Source: Dissulfuribacter thermophilus | GTDB lineage: Bacteria > Desulfobacterota > Dissulfuribacteria > Dissulfuribacterales > Dissulfuribacteraceae | Length of the DNA: 59,479 nt | Direction: 5' to 3' | NCBI RefSeq assembly: GCF_001687335.1 | Contig: NZ_MAGO01000013.1 | Location: forward strand, 1-59,479 | Shown here: positions 7,370 to 15,584 of the stretch, piece by piece | How positions within the stretch are numbered: the first letter of the stretch is position 1 | Layout of the letters: each line of letters starts with the position of its first letter | The notes under the pieces: generated by a model | Seen by the model: the letters and a program-made list of their open reading frames with translations, nothing else | Databases searched by the model: none | What the model was told of the DNA's origin: nothing | Made by a program: the position numbers and the translations under genes

Positions 7370-8845
7370 ATGACTGACAAACGCAAATGGTATGACGGTA
7401 TGTTCAGTACCGAGGATTGGTGGGCCTTTTGGTTGGGGGGCTTTTTTGTAATTTTAGGGATTTTGGCCGCAGTTACCCACTTACCTTTGACAGGATGGAT
7501 TGTAAAATTCAAAGGCTGGGTGGATATTTCACATGCTTTCGGCTCAGCACAAAAAGGGCTCATGGGGCCTTGGGCCAGTCTTATTGTATCCTACATAATT
7601 TTTACCGCTGTCACAGCGGCTGCAGCCGCTATTATGAAATGGAATGTTAAGGATTATATAGCGGCATGGACTATTATTTTTGTATTGACAGTTGTTGCAT
7701 ACATAATTGGTAAACACGCTTATATCAGTGCGCCCGCCACCAAATGGCACAAATTTGGCCTAGAAAGTGGACTTCAGCTCGGAGGAGCTTATTACATCTT
7801 TGCTTTGGTAATTGGTCTCATTATCGGAAACTTTGCTCCAAAAAGTTTTATAGATTTCATGAAGAAAGGAGCAAGGCCAGAATGGTTTATCAAGATAGCT
7901 ATTGTCTGTTTGGGAGCCAAGCTTGGAGTTAAGGCCTTGGAGAGTGCCCACTTTGCAGCTCACCTTATTATCTCCGGTATTTGTGCCACGATCGCAGGCT
8001 ATCTCCTTTACTGGCCCCTCGCTTATTTGCTGTTGCGTCGGGGATTTGGCTATTCACGCGAATGGTCGGCCTGTTTTGCTTCTGCAAGCTCCATCTGTGG
8101 AGTCTCGGCTGCTATCGCAACTGCCGGTGCTGTTAGAGCTAAGCCGATTATCCCAGTTCTGCTTTCCACCTTGGTAGTAGTTTACGCTACAGTTCAGCTC
8201 ATTCTCTATCCCCCCATTCTCACCAAATTTTTACTTCATGAGCCTATTGTAGCAGGGTCTAGCCTAGGATTGGCAATTAAAACTGACGGTGCCGATGCGG
8301 CTTCTGGAGCTATTTTAGATGAACTTATGCGTTCTGCGGCCCAACTCAAACTAGGCGTGATCTGGGAAGAAGGGTGGATTACCCTTTCGTCCATCATGAC
8401 CAAGATTTGGATAGATATGTTTATCGGTCTTTGGGCCTTTATCCTGGCTGTTATTTGGGTGGCCTACTTTGAAAAACGTAAGGCCGGGGAAAAGATTCCT
8501 AAGATTGAAATCTGGTTCCGCTTTCCAAAGTTTGTCTTGGGTTACTTCTTTGCAATGTTGATCGTAATGATTCTGGGCTTTGGAAATATTGTACCAGTTA
8601 AAGATCTCATTGCCGGTGTAAAGCCGGTTGAGGGCGCTCTTAGGCATCTTTTCTTCTTACTTACCTTTACAAGTATTGGTATTGTGACAGACTTCCGCGA
8701 ACTTAGGAAAGCCGGTTTAGGTAAACTTGCTGTTGCTTATGGTCTGGTGATTTTCTGTATTGTTACCCCGTTGGCACTCCTTATTGCCTGGGTGTTCCAT
8801 CACGGCATGATGCCTCCAGTAGTTAAAAACATGATAGGAGGGTAG
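7370..8845 (+). CDS. YeiH-family putative sulfate exporter
   Basis: A 491-aa integral membrane protein with about 12 hydrophobic segments. Family signatures are KIAIVCLGAKLGVKALES, ASASSICGVSAAIATAGAVRAK and FTSIGIVTDFRELRKAG near the C terminus, matching the conserved-hypothetical-698 (YeiH) family annotated as putative sulfate exporters. It is longer than E. coli YeiH (about 350 aa), with an N-terminal extension containing additional membrane segments (residues 20-150). A GGGGAGTG ribosome-binding site precedes ATG 7370. Gene order is small membrane protein, YeiH, then a small soluble protein, with gaps of 15 bases and 1 base, so they form an operon. In an organism producing sulfate by sulfur oxidation or disproportionation, sulfate export is a sensible role. 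Transport has not been shown for most family members. Confidence 0.9.
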   Translation: MTDKRKWYDGMFSTEDWWAFWLGGFFVILGILAAVTHLPLTGWIVKFKGWVDISHAFGSAQKGLMGPWASLIVSYIIFTAVTAAAAAIMKWNVKDYIAAWTIIFVLTVVAYIIGKHAYISAPATKWHKFGLESGLQLGGAYYIFALVIGLIIGNFAPKSFIDFMKKGARPEWFIKIAIVCLGAKLGVKALESAHFAAHLIISGICATIAGYLLYWPLAYLLLRRGFGYSREWSACFASASSICGVSAAIATAGAVRAKPIIPVLLSTLVVVYATVQLILYPPILTKFLLHEPIVAGSSLGLAIKTDGADAASGAILDELMRSAAQLKLGVIWEEGWITLSSIMTKIWIDMFIGLWAFILAVIWVAYFEKRKAGEKIPKIEIWFRFPKFVLGYFFAMLIVMILGFGNIVPVKDLIAGVKPVEGALRHLFFLLTFTSIGIVTDFRELRKAGLGKLAVAYGLVIFCIVTPLALLIAWVFHHGMMPPVVKNMIGG

Positions 8846-8846
8846 A

Positions 8847-9092
8847 GTGCAAAAAAGAATAGCCGTAGCCCTTGACTTCAAGGAAGGTCTCTGGCGGGCA
8901 AGGCTAGGGAAAGAGGAAATATGTTCCAAAAGTCTGGATGGGCTTAAAAATGGTCTTGCCCACCATTTTCAAAAAACTGGACTTCGGGGCAATGTTGAAG
9001 TAACGGTGAGTTACGACTGGCAAAAATTGCCTCAATGGTTATGGCAATATCAGAGTTATTATTTTGAAAGGGTTTGGAGCTTACAAGTCTAA
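8847..9092 (+). CDS. Small conserved-type protein, likely frameshifted (DUF5395-like?)
   Basis: Starts at GTG 8847, one base after the YeiH stop, with ATAGGAGGG as ribosome-binding site. The 81-aa product (AVALDFKEGLWRARLGKEEI and so on) ends abruptly as FERVWSLQV. In the +1 frame, coding-like sequence continues as GAYKSKKDDGSRVIEVIDK to a TAA at 9181-9183, directly before a strong terminator. Deleting one T in GTTTGG near 9075 would join both parts into one protein of about 111 aa. So the gene is either recently broken, has a sequencing error, or is read by frameshifting. It may belong to the DUF5395 group of small proteins; that assignment is from memory and unsure. It probably shares the operon function with YeiH. 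Confidence 0.6.
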   Translation: MQKRIAVALDFKEGLWRARLGKEEICSKSLDGLKNGLAHHFQKTGLRGNVEVTVSYDWQKLPQWLWQYQSYYFERVWSLQV

Positions 9093-9183
9093 AAAAGATG
9101 ATGGAAGTAGGGTGATTGAGGTCATCGATAAACAAAGAGATCAATCCAGTAAATGGGATTTTAAGGATCTCTTGAAGAGCTAA

Positions 9184-9227
9184 ATAATAGTTGGAGGCGA
9201 GCCAAAGTGCCCGCCTCCAACTATTAT
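9184..9227 (+). terminator. Strong hairpin terminator of the YeiH operon
   Basis: ATAATAGTTGGAGGCG (9184-9199) pairs perfectly with CGCCTCCAACTATTAT (9212-9227), a 16-bp stem with a 12-base loop. It starts at the TAA of the extended small frame, supporting that frame's end as the true gene end. T-runs follow only further on (9260-9267). Confidence 0.7.
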
Positions 9228-9663
9228 CTGCTTAATCCCTCCTCATTTAGTTAGTTGGTCTTTTTTTAGAGTATTTTTTCAGGTCTTTTCTTCAAGGTTC
9301 AACCACACAACTTTTATAATCCAGATTTTTATTTCAGATGGAAGATTTGTCGGTTATCTTTATCCCAAATTATGCATTTTGACTACCTGCTTGCATCTTC
9401 GGCAAGGCTTTGGAGCATCATAATCTGGATTAATGGAGTCCATACTGAGAGGGATAGTCAGTCATTCTAATCCCTTTTTCAGGCGAATTTTTCCGATAAA
9501 ACTGTATTTTATGTAAAAGATAGTTTTCTATACAGTAAAGGTAGATCCAAATTGGAGACTCTAACTACTTGTTATTGTCTAATTTTAAGTTATTTACAAA
9601 CGAATAAAAAAGAACTATTAAAGACGATTTCAAAAAAAATAAAAAATATTATAGAGGAATCTA
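9228..9663. other. Intergenic region with decayed palindromic repeat
   Basis: No gene seen. CCCAAATTATGCA at 9364-9376 matches the left terminus of the palindromic element family. It is followed by GCTTGCATCTTCGGCAAGGC and TAATCTGGATTA, which mirrors ATAATCCAGATT at 9316. The remaining bases are A+T-rich and likely contain the promoter of the DUF202 gene. Confidence 0.4.
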
Positions 9664-10038
9664 ATGAGAGATATAAATCCAAGAGATTTGTGGGCCTTAA
9701 ATAGGACTATTTTGGCACTTTGTAGAACTTCTATCTCAATGATAGTATTGGGATTTGTAATAAAAAAATTTGATTTTTTTCTTGAGGAAATTTCATCAAA
9801 TTTACTGAAGATTTCATCAAAAGATATTTATCAAAGTGAGGCTTTATACCACTATATGGGTTTATCGACAACGCTGGCAGGTATTGTATTATGTATCTAT
9901 ACGATTTTTTATTATAAGAGGCAGCTAAAACTATTAAAAGAAGGTAAGGCACATGACGATGAATATTTGTTTTATGCTATTAGTTTATTCATCATGGTAT
10001 TGGGTGTAGCGTTATTTGGAGGAATGCTTTTTCTATAA
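9664..10038 (+). CDS. DUF202-family inner-membrane protein
   Basis: A 124-aa protein with three predicted membrane segments (about residues 20-40, 66-86 and 104-124). The N-terminal DLWALNRTILALCRTSISMIVLGFVIKKF matches the DUF202 (YidH-type) signature of an asparagine/arginine pair followed by RTs and a hydrophobic glycine-rich helix. Function of the family is unknown. In this copy the loop between helices one and two (SSNLLKISSKDIYQSEALYHY) is longer than usual. ATAGAGGA precedes the ATG. It opens an A+T-rich block leading to the HlyD/TolC/TDT genes but is 400 bases away from them, so co-transcription is uncertain. Confidence 0.75.
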   Translation: MRDINPRDLWALNRTILALCRTSISMIVLGFVIKKFDFFLEEISSNLLKISSKDIYQSEALYHYMGLSTTLAGIVLCIYTIFYYKRQLKLLKEGKAHDDEYLFYAISLFIMVLGVALFGGMLFL

Positions 10039-10445
10039 GGAGAAGATGATGGATATTAAATCATTGGGGAATAAAAATATAACTGAAGTAGTCAGGATTT
10101 TTTACATCTAACTGGTTTACTCTAAATATGACTACCAGGACTTTTTGTGTTATATTTTGACGCATACAAAAGTGAATACATTAGTTGTACCATTAGCTAT
10201 TTATAAAATTAATAGCCATGATTGGTTTTACTTTTTAAGGTGTTAATACTAAATTTTGGTAAGTTTTAAAGGACATTGCTATCTGTTTTACGGATACCAG
10301 TGGTTGAAAAAGACTGTAATTTTGTATAATCTGAAGAGGATATAATGAAACAAACTAGAAAAATAAAATTAGGATAAACTAACAAAATACATTAGAGGTA
10401 GATCCATTTTTAAATATACGCACTCAAGTTATTTAAGGACAAAAA
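10039..10445. other. A+T-rich gap with two ribosome-site-led short frames
   Basis: AAGGAGAAG leads ATG at 10046 into a 21-codon frame (MMDIKSLGNKNITEVVRIFY) ending at 10111. GAAGAGGATAT leads ATG at 10345 into a 10-codon frame (MKQTRKIKLG) ending at 10377. Neither is recognisable. They could be truncated gene starts or leader peptides. Notably, a secretion ATPase that would be expected next to HlyD is not here. Confidence 0.35.
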
Positions 10446-11714
10446 ATGAAGGGAACAACAATGAAAGATCAGAATAGCACCATTCCATCTAAAGAACAGT
10501 CCAAAAAAAACAGTGATCATCATACATTAAAGTGGCTAATCTTTGTAATGCTTTTTGGTTTTATTAGTATCTATTCCTTTTTCATTAAGGATCTTACAGT
10601 GGTTGTAGCTAAAGGAAAAATCGTTTCTCAGAATTACGATAAGATTATTGAACATCCAAAAGGTGGATTTGTTGCCAAACTTTACGTTAAGGAAGGAGAA
10701 TTTGTTAAAAAGGATACTCCACTTATCGTACTAGATCATACAGAAACTGATAAGCAACTGCAAACTGCCATTAATGAATATGATGAGTATTTTATAAAAA
10801 AAGTACGATATGAAGCAGAAGCTAAACTGTCAAGAACGGTAGATTTTCAAGATATAAAAAATAAATTTATGGATAAGTCGCGAGCTGATGCTTTAATAGC
10901 AAAGGAACGCAAACTTTTTGAAACAGAAAAAAAATTACTTAAGGCGAAGATTAGATCTATAAAAGATCAAAACCATGCACTAGAAGAAAAAATTCAAGGA
11001 TTGCAACAAGTTGTTTTATCTGATCATCATCAATTGCAGTCTTACAAAGAAGAGTTGGCAAAATATAAAAAGCTTTATAAAAAAAATATGGTAAGTCAGT
11101 TGGTTATATTTGATCTTGAGCGAAAAATTAATAAATTTGAAGCATCAATTGCTAAAGCACAATCTCAGATTGATGAAGCTTCAAAAAAAATTCAGGCCAA
11201 TAATAGTTTAATTAAATTTTATAAACTTGAGTATATTCATCGTGCACAGGAAGAAGTTAAAAAGATTGGTATCAAACTTGTCGCACTACGAAGTAAGATA
11301 GAAGCTTTGCGTCATATTAACGAATTGGCCATTCTCAAGGCGCCAGAAGATGGTATTGTAATGGATATGCGCGTCCATGCTATCGGTGAAGTGGTCGATC
11401 CTCATCAACCAATTATGACTATTGCATCAACACAATTTGTTATGGTTGAAGCTTATATTCAACCAATTGATATCGATAAAGTTCAAATCGGACAAAAAGC
11501 TTCTATTCTTTTCCCAACTTATGCTGTTCATTCACATGTACCTATAGAAGGAAAGATAGTCTACATATCACCAGACGTCTTACCTAAGAAAAACTTATAT
11601 AAAATTCTTGTAGAAATCACGGGTAAAGGAATGGAAACAATCAAAAAGAACAACATGCATATTGTTCCAGGCTTACAGCCAGCAGTAGTCTATATAAATA
11701 CATATAAACATTAA
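10446..11714 (+). CDS. HlyD-family membrane fusion (periplasmic adaptor) protein
   Basis: A 422-aa adaptor with an N-terminal membrane anchor (about residues 28-48), a first lipoyl half-motif (IIEHPKGGFVAKLYVKEGEFVKKDTPLIVLD), long coiled coils (about residues 95-300, including the tip-like KLYKKNMVSQLVIFDLERKI) and a second lipoyl half (AILKAPEDGIVMDMRVHAIGEVV). A beta-barrel part follows (IQPIDIDKVQIGQKASILFP). This matches type I secretion adaptors of the HlyD/PrtE class. It stops at AVVYINTYKH and lacks the usual final ERT-type C-terminal segment. Start is ATG 10446 or ATG 10461. The next genes encode TolC and a TDT transporter and no ABC ATPase is present. Arginine codons are mostly CGA/CGT/CGC, with AGG absent, unlike the flanking genes, which suggests foreign origin. 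Confidence 0.88.
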   Translation: MKGTTMKDQNSTIPSKEQSKKNSDHHTLKWLIFVMLFGFISIYSFFIKDLTVVVAKGKIVSQNYDKIIEHPKGGFVAKLYVKEGEFVKKDTPLIVLDHTETDKQLQTAINEYDEYFIKKVRYEAEAKLSRTVDFQDIKNKFMDKSRADALIAKERKLFETEKKLLKAKIRSIKDQNHALEEKIQGLQQVVLSDHHQLQSYKEELAKYKKLYKKNMVSQLVIFDLERKINKFEASIAKAQSQIDEASKKIQANNSLIKFYKLEYIHRAQEEVKKIGIKLVALRSKIEALRHINELAILKAPEDGIVMDMRVHAIGEVVDPHQPIMTIASTQFVMVEAYIQPIDIDKVQIGQKASILFPTYAVHSHVPIEGKIVYISPDVLPKKNLYKILVEITGKGMETIKKNNMHIVPGLQPAVVYINTYKH

Positions 11715-11742
11715 TTTTTAGAAAATATTAAAGGGGTATTCA

Positions 11743-13071
11743 ATGAATATTAAATTCATCATTGTATTAGTAGTTGTGTTGTTTTCTCATCCAGCTTTGG
11801 CACAACAATCGTTATTTAGTTTGAAATCTTTGTGTGAAATGGGTTCTCAAAAAAATCCTAGTATTAAGGCATTAGACTATCGTATTCTTGCAAGTAAATA
11901 TCATTATAAACAAGCTACTGATAAATATAAGCCCCATATTACTTTTAGAGGAAACGTAGGATATGAACAATATGACAATAAATTTTCGTCTCAAACACTT
12001 TCATATAAAAGAGGATTGTATGAATACTTTGTTGATCTAAAACAACCAATTTATGAACCTCAAATTATAAACTCTATTACTGATGCAAAATTGAAGCTGA
12101 AACTTTCTCGATTGGAAAAAGAAGATAGAAGGGCAAAGCTAATTGTCCAGATTGCTAAAACAGCTATTGAATTGATTCGGCTAAATCAAATTAAAGTTAT
12201 CACAGAAAAGAAGAAAAAAATGTATCAAAATTTGTTAGAGATTACTCAAGCAAAGTACGATATTAGATATTCCGATAAACCAACTCTATTTCAGGCAAAG
12301 GCGCAATTAAAGAAAGTGCAGAGTGATTTAGTTAATATTAATCAAATATACCGATTTACATTAAATCAATTAAAATCTCTTGTGAATACCTCAGAAATAT
12401 CCGAAAAATACTTTAAAAAGTCATTTCATATTAATCCTGAAGAACTTGTAGAATACTTTAATCCTGATTTGTATAACTCGCAAAAAAAGAAAATTGATCA
12501 AAATACTCAAATTGGTATTTATAAACTTTACTTGGATATTGCAAAAAATAACATTCAAAAACAAAAAATTAAACACTATCCAACAGTTAATTTGGATCTG
12601 AGCTATGGAAATTCTCAAGAAGAAAGTGCTATTAAACGTCGAAATTCTTACACATTTATGTTCCAATTACAGTTCCCAATTTATCAAGGTGGAGAGATAT
12701 CTGATCAGGTTCATAAAGCAAGATGGCTTTATGAGGCAGCAAAAGAAGACTATAAAAATGTTCGCTTAAAAAGTAATGTTTCCTTCGAAACCGATTGGAA
12801 GCAAATTATCTCAAGTATCAGTACGATTAATTCAACAATTGCTGCAGTAAAAGCTGCGAAAGTATATCTTGATACAACAATAGAATCATTCCGAAATGGA
12901 ATTAAAAATTTGACAGACGTTCAGCTTGCAGAAGCAAGTTATTATAACGCCAAAGTGCAGCTAATCAATGCAGAAGCAACTATGCTTCAATCGCTTACCG
13001 ATCTTTATTACTATATTGCCATGGCAAATTGTGACACAATTGGCAAATTCGAATCAAAATATCTTCAATAA
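11743..13071 (+). CDS. TolC-family outer-membrane efflux protein
   Basis: A 442-aa TolC-type channel with a signal peptide (residues 1-20, SHPALA-QQ) followed by two repeats of long helices and short barrel strands. Signatures include LCEMGSQKNPSIKALDYRI at the start, TFRGNVGYEQYDN and VDLKQPIYEP for the first barrel hairpin, and YTFMFQLQFPIYQGGEISDQ with the helix NSTIAAVKAAKVYLDTTIE for the second. It should trimerise to form the outer-membrane duct joined to the HlyD-type adaptor encoded 28 bases upstream. AAAGGGG lies before the ATG. The gene shares the A+T-rich composition of its neighbours. C-terminal DTIGKFESKYLQ is short. Specific cargo is unknown. Confidence 0.88.
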   Translation: MNIKFIIVLVVVLFSHPALAQQSLFSLKSLCEMGSQKNPSIKALDYRILASKYHYKQATDKYKPHITFRGNVGYEQYDNKFSSQTLSYKRGLYEYFVDLKQPIYEPQIINSITDAKLKLKLSRLEKEDRRAKLIVQIAKTAIELIRLNQIKVITEKKKKMYQNLLEITQAKYDIRYSDKPTLFQAKAQLKKVQSDLVNINQIYRFTLNQLKSLVNTSEISEKYFKKSFHINPEELVEYFNPDLYNSQKKKIDQNTQIGIYKLYLDIAKNNIQKQKIKHYPTVNLDLSYGNSQEESAIKRRNSYTFMFQLQFPIYQGGEISDQVHKARWLYEAAKEDYKNVRLKSNVSFETDWKQIISSISTINSTIAAVKAAKVYLDTTIESFRNGIKNLTDVQLAEASYYNAKVQLINAEATMLQSLTDLYYYIAMANCDTIGKFESKYLQ

Positions 13072-13098
13072 GGTATGTGTTAACGTAGAGGAGTAACT

Positions 13099-14265
13099 AT
13101 GAGTTTAAAACCTTTCGCTAACAAAGAGTTAAAGAAAATCATTCGCAACTTTACTCCTAACTGGTTTACTGTAAACATGGGAACGGGGATATCCTTTCTG
13201 ACATTATTCAACATCAGAGCTGATCTATTTCCGGGGGAATTGCTATTGGGCCAAGTTATTTGGTTTGTAGATATCTTTTTCTTCGTACTATTTTCCTTCT
13301 TATTTATATATAGAATGATACTTTTCCCTGATACTATAAAACCTATGCTTCAACATCCTGTTCAATCTATGTTTTTAGGAGCCATTCCCATGGCACTGGT
13401 ACCGGTTCTCGAGGGCTTCGCTATTTTTGGACCGTCGTTTTTGGGAGAACAAGCAATCAATATTGCATTATTTCTATGGTGGATTGATGTAATTCTCGCC
13501 GTTGGAGTTGGTTGGCTTTTACCTTATTTAATGTCTACTACACAAGAAAAGCATAAACTTGAAAATATGACAGCAGTATGGCTTTTGCCAATTGTAGCTT
13601 CAGAGGTTACTGCTTCAGCCGGAGGGGTACTTGCTCCATATTTTAGCGGAGAGACTGCCAAAACTATTATAATTGTCAGTTATGTTTTATGGACATTTTC
13701 TGTACCATTAGCATTTTCTATTTTAGTTATTTTGTTTTTGAGACTTGCCACACATAAACTTCCGCATAGAGCAATGGCAACTACTAGCTGGCTACCACTG
13801 GGACCACTTGGAACAGGTTCATTGGGAATGCTTCTCTTAGGTAGTGCAACTAAAGCAACATATATAGGTATTTATATTTCTCAAATTTCTGATTTCTTGG
13901 CTTCCTTCGGGTTTATTACAGGACTCTTGCTATGGGGTTATGGTTTATGGTGGTACGTTATGGCTTGGCTTTTTACTATTAAGTACTTTAATGAAGGATT
14001 ACCTTTTAATATGGGGTGGTGGGGGTTTACTTTCCCAGTTGGTGTATTTACAGCTGCAACATTTCAACTTTGGAGAGTAACTGATTATACAATATTTGAA
14101 ATTCTTGGACTAATTTTCTCCTTCCAGTTAATTATCTTTTGGATACTTGTTTTTACTAAAACGCTTAAAGGAATGTGGTCTGGATATCTTTTCCAAGCAC
14201 CATGTTTATCTAAAGAAACTGGATTACCGAAACCTCTAGAAGATTGTAATAAGGTAAATAATTAA
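13099..14265 (+). CDS. TDT/SLAC1-family anion transporter (TehA/Ssu1-like)
   Basis: A 388-aa polytopic membrane protein with about ten hydrophobic segments. The start (FTPNWFTVNMGTGISFLTLF), the middle SWLPLGPLGTGSLGMLLLG and GYGLWWYVMAWLFTIKYF-type helices are typical of the tellurite-resistance/dicarboxylate (TDT) family. That family includes fungal sulfite exporter Ssu1, malate transporter Mae1 and bacterial TehA. In this sulfur-rich setting sulfite export is attractive, but the sequence alone cannot separate sulfite from other anions. GAGGAG precedes ATG 13099, 27 bases after tolC, so the three genes look like one operon (adaptor, outer channel, inner-membrane anion channel). The pairing is unusual because adaptor/TolC normally serve an ABC, RND or MFS pump. 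Confidence 0.85.
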   Translation: MSLKPFANKELKKIIRNFTPNWFTVNMGTGISFLTLFNIRADLFPGELLLGQVIWFVDIFFFVLFSFLFIYRMILFPDTIKPMLQHPVQSMFLGAIPMALVPVLEGFAIFGPSFLGEQAINIALFLWWIDVILAVGVGWLLPYLMSTTQEKHKLENMTAVWLLPIVASEVTASAGGVLAPYFSGETAKTIIIVSYVLWTFSVPLAFSILVILFLRLATHKLPHRAMATTSWLPLGPLGTGSLGMLLLGSATKATYIGIYISQISDFLASFGFITGLLLWGYGLWWYVMAWLFTIKYFNEGLPFNMGWWGFTFPVGVFTAATFQLWRVTDYTIFEILGLIFSFQLIIFWILVFTKTLKGMWSGYLFQAPCLSKETGLPKPLEDCNKVNN

Positions 14266-14816
14266 CCCAAATTATGCAGTTCTCAAGTTTGCCGAAATGA
14301 TATCTTCATTGAAGATAAAGTCTGTACCATGAAGACCGCATCAAGTTTGATGCAAGTCAGTTGCAATGGTTGGTCAGAGCGCTAAGAGGGTAGGAGCCAA
14401 GTCAACTAGATTTTCCATTTGAACTTTGGATGTTGACAATGGTGAAAGAACTGATTTTTTTGGAAGTTTGGTGCGCGTTTAAGCGAGGTATCAGTAGGTC
14501 GCATTTTAAAGCCCCTCGGTTTTAGTCCTCAGAGATCTCTTATTTGAAGCCAGATGAGTAAGTTTGGAACCATGTAAAGCGCAAAGTCAGTCGGTCATTG
14601 GCGGTATCAAAAGAGCATTTGAAGGATAGAGCAATGGGAGTCCTCAGATCGTTGCAGAAGAAGGCGGTATTGATTCGTCCATTCTTCAAACCTTCCTTAT
14701 ATTGTTATACAATGGCATAATCACTGGCTTTACTTTTATAGATATTAATAAATACTAGATTTTTGCATTGAATTTTTAGAGGTATGCACAAATTTTTTAC
14801 TAAGTAGGGGGACAGC
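14264..14816. other. Intergenic region beginning with a decayed palindromic repeat end
   Basis: AACCCAAATTATGCA at 14264-14278 is identical to the left terminus of the copy at 51258 and begins inside the TDT stop region. Further inside only fragments of the element are recognisable (AAGTTTGCCGAAATG, GCATCAAGTTTGATGC hairpin). The rest to mazG shows no gene. GGGGGA six bases before 14817 is the mazG ribosome-binding site. Confidence 0.45.
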
Positions 14817-15584
14817 ATGATCAATAAACTGTGGGAAATTATAAGGACATTAAGGGCACCAGATGGTTGCCCTTGGGACAGAGAACAGACTCCTCAGTCC
14901 GTAAAAAAATACCTCTTGGAAGAGACTTGTGAATTACTAGATGCCATTGATAGCGGGAGTTCACACGAGGTCAAGGAGGAACTTGGAGACCTCCTCTTTA
15001 TGCTTCTTTTTTTGGCATTTATGTATGAAGAACAGGAAGAGGGATTTCTTGAGGGGGCCGTTAGTCATGTAAGAGATAAAATGATCAGGAGACACCCTCA
15101 TATCTTTGGTGTGACAACCGTATCCAGTGCCAATGAAGTCAAACAGAATTGGCAGGCCATAAAGGCTGAGGAGGCAAAGTCAAAAGGAAAGAGACCAAGT
15201 GTTCTCGGAGAAATTCCCAGGTCACTTCCCTCCCTACAACGTGCGTACAGGTTGGGAGAGAGGGCTTCGAGGGTAGGGTTTGACTGGAAAGATGTAAAAG
15301 GAGTCATGGAAAAATTTGAGGAGGAAAGACTCGAATTTGAGAAGGCCCTAGCCACTGCCAATCGAGACCATGTGGAAGAGGAGCTTGGAGACATTCTTTT
15401 TACAATTGCTAATCTTGCCAGGCACCTTGGCATCAATCCAGAAGAGGCCCTTTTTAAGACCACACGCCGCTTTGAAGATCGTTTTAAACGTATGGAAGAT
15501 GAATTTAGAAAGAAAGATATTGACTTAGAAGATGCAGATATTGAGCTTATGGACGAGGTGTGGGCAAGAGTCAAGAAAGATTAA
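14817..15584 (+). CDS. mazG: Nucleoside triphosphate pyrophosphohydrolase MazG
   Basis: A 255-aa protein with two MazG domains. The first carries CPWDREQT, then KYLLEETCELLDAID and EELGDLLFMLLF; the second FEEERLEFEKAL and EELGDILFTIANLARHL. The EExxE and ExxD clusters bind magnesium. The enzyme hydrolyses NTPs to NMP and pyrophosphate, cleaning altered nucleotides and, in some bacteria, lowering ppGpp levels. Length agrees with the E. coli type (263 aa). The start at ATG 14817 fits the domain, which begins at residue 2. The 3' end overlaps the convergent pncB gene by 14 bases. Confidence 0.95.
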   Translation: MINKLWEIIRTLRAPDGCPWDREQTPQSVKKYLLEETCELLDAIDSGSSHEVKEELGDLLFMLLFLAFMYEEQEEGFLEGAVSHVRDKMIRRHPHIFGVTTVSSANEVKQNWQAIKAEEAKSKGKRPSVLGEIPRSLPSLQRAYRLGERASRVGFDWKDVKGVMEKFEEERLEFEKALATANRDHVEEELGDILFTIANLARHLGINPEEALFKTTRRFEDRFKRMEDEFRKKDIDLEDADIELMDEVWARVKKD

